Part shown: piece by piece, positions 47,345-50,849 of the stretch | How the letters are laid out: the number at the start of each line of letters is the position of its first letter | Position numbering within the stretch: the stretch's first letter is position 1 | NCBI GenBank assembly: GCA_003427395.1 | Contig: BFEA01000365.1 | Location: forward strand, 680,623 to 731,471 | Length of the DNA stretch: 50,849 nucleotides | Direction of reading: 5' to 3' | Source of the DNA: Chara braunii | Lineage: Eukaryota; Streptophyta; Charophyceae; Charales; Characeae | The notes under the pieces: model-generated | Told to the model about the DNA's origin: nothing | Seen by the model: the letters and a program-made list of their open reading frames with translations, nothing else | Database searches by the model: none | Position numbers and translations under genes: made by a program

Positions 47345-48420
47345 TGTGCGAGGCGCGCGAAAGCAAATTCTCAGCATGGCTAAAAGACCCCCCCACCACA
47401 CCAACAAACCCCGAAATGTGTAGAGGACAAGGCGATCTCTGCTTCGAGGCCTGGGGAAATAGAAGCATGCAAGCGCCAGAAAACATAAAATTCGTGAAAA
47501 CCTAACAAAACAAATTGTTAGGTTTGCACGAAATCTATTCAAGATTATGATCGTACGTTTTTCAGATCTCCTCCAGGAACAAAATTCTACGTGAAGTGAA
47601 ACATCCGCAAAAAAAAGAGTAAAAAATTACTTTTTCAGAACTACTGGAGGGGCTGAGAAAAAAAACGGGTTTTTTCATAGAAAATCACGACCGGGTGAAG
47701 CACCGTAGGTTCAAGAACTTAAATATCCTGATTTTTTGTTATAAAAAAAAATTGTGTTTATAGTCCTATAAGATGTGTAGCACGATGAACTTATTCGGGG
47801 GTTTTCTGAACGTGCAAACATATTCTCCTATTCGTGAATACGTTCGCTTGAACATGGTTCCCCATACCTGGGCGAATATATTATTTTTTATTGTTTGTTT
47901 TAATTTTTTTCCCCATATTTTTATTTTAAACTCGTGTTTGGCTAAGAATTTCAAGGTGTCTCCAAGGCAAAAGTTGTTTGTATTCTTATTTTGAATGATA
48001 TATATTTTTTGATAAAGGTTTTATTGTTAAGTTCAAAAGTGATTTATAGTCCTATAAATTATTTTTTGTAGAGTTTGGCTTTTACCTAACTGCGGACACT
48101 GACTTATAATCCTATAAATGAGCATTCACCAAAACACGTTATTTTTTACATCTTTCAAGTTTGCCTCGTCATCCTTAAATCTTATCTTGTTTGAACTCTG
48201 TTTTTTTTCCAATCTACTGAGAATGACTTATAGTCCTATAAAAGCATTTTGCAAGGAAGGGTTTTCTTGCACGTTTTGAGGAACACTAGACTTTTCACCT
48301 GATTTTTTGCCTCCCTTATCGAAAAACGATTAAAAACGTTCTCTTTTTGTGTAAAAAATAACAGTTTTACTTTTACTTTTTCATTCTATAAGAAATGTTA
48401 GGTTTTCTCCGATTTTCACG
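47345..48420. repeat. AT-rich region with TTATAGTCCTATAA palindromes
   Basis: The 14-bp palindrome TTATAGTCCTATAA occurs at 47758, 48044 and 48228. A one-base variant (TTATAATCCTATAA) lies at 48104. A weaker ATTCTATAAGAAATG lies at 48382. Each is next to ACTGA- or GTTTA-type flanks. No gene is recognised; the short frames are AT-rich noise. Confidence 0.75.
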
Positions 48421-50000
48421 GCGACTGTTTTTCCCGAAGGGCAATGAAGAGCGCCGGCGTACCGAGAATGGGACCGAGCGCCGAAACAATCGTCAACCCC
48501 CACAAACCCCTATCCCAAAGAAGGTTTATCTTGGAGGGCAATGGCGATCGACGGCGGATAAAAAACACAATTGTGCATGACTCTGTCGCCAACCCCTATA
48601 AACCCCTACAAAGGCAACTAAGAAGGCGATGACCGTTGCGCGGCGAAGTCCGCTGTGATCGGAACTTCGCGGGTGACAGAGTTGCAAGGAAGCGGGTTTC
48701 AGACCATAAAGAACGCGGAGAGAGTAGCAGGCTAGCGCCACGACCGCACGTTATCGCGACGATTGCTTTTCTTGGAGGGCAATAAAGATCAACGGCGCAT
48801 TGAAAATGGAACCGGCCACTAACACAATCGCCAACCCCCATAAACCCCTATCCCGACGGATGATTTACTAAGAGGGCATTGACGGTCGACGACAGAATGA
48901 AAAAGGAACCGTCCACGCCACAGTTAAGGCAAATCAGAAGTCGGGTGCCGCAGAGCGTAAAACTCAGCCCTGATCAGAGCTTCGTGGGTGACAGAGCTGC
49001 AAGGAATTAAGATTCGCGCACAAACCGCATAGGACGGCGAGACAGAAGCATGGCAGCACCCGAACCACGATTATCGTGGCGAATGTCATCCGTGGAAGGT
49101 AATGAAGATCGACAGCAAACGGAAAAGGAAAACGATTCACGAACCCCTACCGTGACTGATGATTTACTTGTAGGGCAATGACGAACGGCGACAGAATGAA
49201 AAAGGAATCGTCCATGCCACAGTCGCCAACCCCCAGAAACCCCTGTAAATTCGAAAACCAAATGCGAGCGTCGTGCCGCGTCGAAGTCGGCTCTGATCCG
49301 AACTTCGAGGGTGACTGAGTTGCAAGGAAGTGGTTTCGCGCGCAAACCCCATAGCACGTCGAGGCAGAAGCATGGCAGCGCCCGAGCTGCAATTATCGCG
49401 GCGGCTGCTATTCGTGGCGGCAATGCAGCCCGACGGCGGACGGAAAAACAATCGACGACGGACATAATCGGCAACCCCACCAAACCCCTGTCCCGACGCT
49501 TGATTTCCGTGTACCACGATGACGACCGACGGCAGCTTGGAAAAGGAAGCTTCCATGCCAAAGTCCGCAACCTCTAGAAACCCCTATAAACGCCAATCAC
49601 ATAGCGAGCCCCTCAGCGCGTCAAAGTTCGCCGTTATCCGCACTTCGAGGGTACCAGATTTGCAAGGAACTGCATTTCGCGCGCCAATCGCATAGCATGG
49701 GTACACAGAAGCATGGCAGTGCCCAAACCACACTTGTCGCGGCGACGACAATCCGTGGAGTGCAGTGAAGATTGACGGCGAGCCGAAAATGGAAAAGTCC
49801 GCCAACACATTCGGCAACCCGCGGAAACCCTTCTCGCGACGTGTGATTATCCCTGAGGACAATGACGGTCGATGGCAGACCGAAAATGGAACCGGCCATG
49901 CCACAGTTGCCAAACCTCAGAAACCCCCGTAAAGGCAAATCACAAGGCGAGTCTCGCCGTTGCGCGTCAAAGTCCGCTCTGATCCGAACTTCGCGGGTGA
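48421..50000. repeat. ~320-340-bp tandem array with palindromic motif
   Basis: The word GTGACAGAGTTGCAAGGAA and its variants lie at about 48674, 48991, 49311 and 49651, with a truncated form at 49995. Each unit contains AAGTCCGCTGTGATCGGAAC or TCGGCTCTGATCCGAACTTC (a motif form), then CATGGCAGCGCC-type words. Next come a GGCAATGA-GATCGACGGC block and CGCCAACCCCCATAAACCC, CTATCCCGACG. Units are highly diverged. No gene is recognised; minus-strand frames (up to 187 codons) follow the repeat. Confidence 0.75.
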
Positions 50001-50690
50001 CAGGGCCTCGTTCCAGTACCAAGACTTGAGAAAATCTCAAGGGTGGCGCCATTTCACTACGCCGTTGAGATTCAGTAATCAGGAGTGGTAAGGGATTAAC
50101 GTTCCCTCCATAATAACTTCCCGCTCTGAAATTGAAGTGCAGCTGTAGGGCGCCCAACCAAAACGGGACAGTTTGGAAGTCACCTCACAGCCGTGGCTCG
50201 AACACAGAAGGACTCATGCGGGTTTATATTTCTCTGTCTTTCTGTCCCGGGGCCTCATGCGACTACTGACCATGTCCCCGCGAAACCTGGCGGTTGGTTT
50301 TGCCCGCGTACGGATTCAGGCGGACATCTCCTTCTCAACCGGCCTTTCAAGTAAGTGCGGCCTCTCTCTTCCCGGCGCACCCTACTGAAGTTCGGATCAC
50401 GGCGAACTTCGCATTTCGGGTGGTGCGTCGGTGAGTCAAAGGCCGGTCTGCGAGTCATCGAGCTGCGTGATGAATCGACTGCAGTCCAGCTAATTCACGG
50501 ACCATCATAAGGATCCGTTCTCTATGCACTCGCATTCTAAGTTCGCCCCCATCCGAGCCTCAAAGAAACTCGATGCGTCAATGACCCGGACACACGTGTG
50601 CAGGAAGGCTTTTGTCCCGGCACGGTTGTCGCACAACCGCCTTCAAGATGTGCCAAACAGTCATTCGTTGTCGTTGCGAATGGGCGAATG
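50001..50690. other. Spacer with two palindromic-motif copies
   Basis: GAAGTTCGGATCACGGCGAACTTC at 50388-50411 is a well-preserved motif in reverse orientation, and AAGTTCGCCCCCATCCGAGCC lies at 50538. Nothing coding is recognised. Confidence 0.55.
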
Positions 50691-50694
50691 CACT

Positions 50695-50849
50695 CTTAGG
50701 GACCTTCTTGTTGGATCTGGGTCTGTTTCGAGCAAAGTTTCGCACTCCACAAACAAAACTACCCCCCGGATCCCGCAGGTCAACAGTTGTTCAGGCAGTC
50801 TTTCGGGATGCTCAATCGCAACTGGGGTTAGTTTTGGGACCTTCTTGTT
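50695..50849. repeat. Start of a second 138-bp array
   Basis: CCTTCTTGTTGGATCTGG at 50703 and CCTTCTTGTT at 50840 (137 bp apart) bracket one unit of the array seen at 33.1-33.8 kb. It includes CGCACTCCACAAACAAAAC, GATCCCGCAGGT and GGGATGCTCAATCGCAACTG. The window ends inside it. Confidence 0.85.

Overview
The window looks like nuclear DNA of a eukaryote. It is repeat-dense and gene-poor. It has very long dinucleotide tracts, two U6 snRNA-derived copies, an exon-sized RING fragment, a mitochondrial-type ribosomal protein L2 fragment and decayed transposon-like genes. There are no prokaryotic operons or CRISPR arrays. The repeat families and the two gene families at 20-47 kb remind me of a charophyte alga such as Chara braunii; that is recollection, not something the sequence proves. 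Most long open frames in the first 20 kb are translations of simple repeats.

Layout. 1-480 is a 46-bp minisatellite. 480-7600 is mostly non-coding, with duplicated modules that carry CT tracts and splice-donor-like sites. 7650-9570 holds a cluster of poly(T)-led repeats, each with a dense array of its own short GC-rich word (TCCGGAC, CGAACG and so on). 11690-12031 carries the L2 fragment, followed by a four-copy 133-bp tandem repeat. 12853-13122 (minus) is a RING finger. 14918-15022 is a broken U6 copy. 17-19.5 kb is a nest of direct and inverted repeats. 20038-20096 (minus) is the 5' half of a U6.

Two diverged copies of one ~5.3 kb element (20290-25480 and 42000-47340, both minus strand) each encode a transposase-like protein with a DUF7869-like domain and a second conserved protein. 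Both end in the same ~130-bp 3' minisatellite. Both copies are frameshifted, and copy 2 also has Trp-to-stop changes. Between them, on the plus strand, lies a large decayed reading frame (34482-41304). It holds two ParB/sulfiredoxin-like domains and a DNA-methyltransferase-like domain with motif IV before motif I, plus acidic/basic linkers and an unidentified C-terminal region.

From 25 kb to the right edge, outside these genes, a short imperfect palindrome, AAGTTCG(N8)CGAACTT, recurs about 30 times. Some copies lie within tandem arrays of ~320-370 bp (31.6-32.9 kb) and ~320-340 bp (48.4-50.0 kb). An exact 138-bp (46-codon) array at 33.1-33.8 kb recurs at the window's right end. The co-occurrence of ParB-like coding sequence with dispersed palindromes is the most interesting possibility here, but the link is speculation. 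No gene in the window appears certainly intact.
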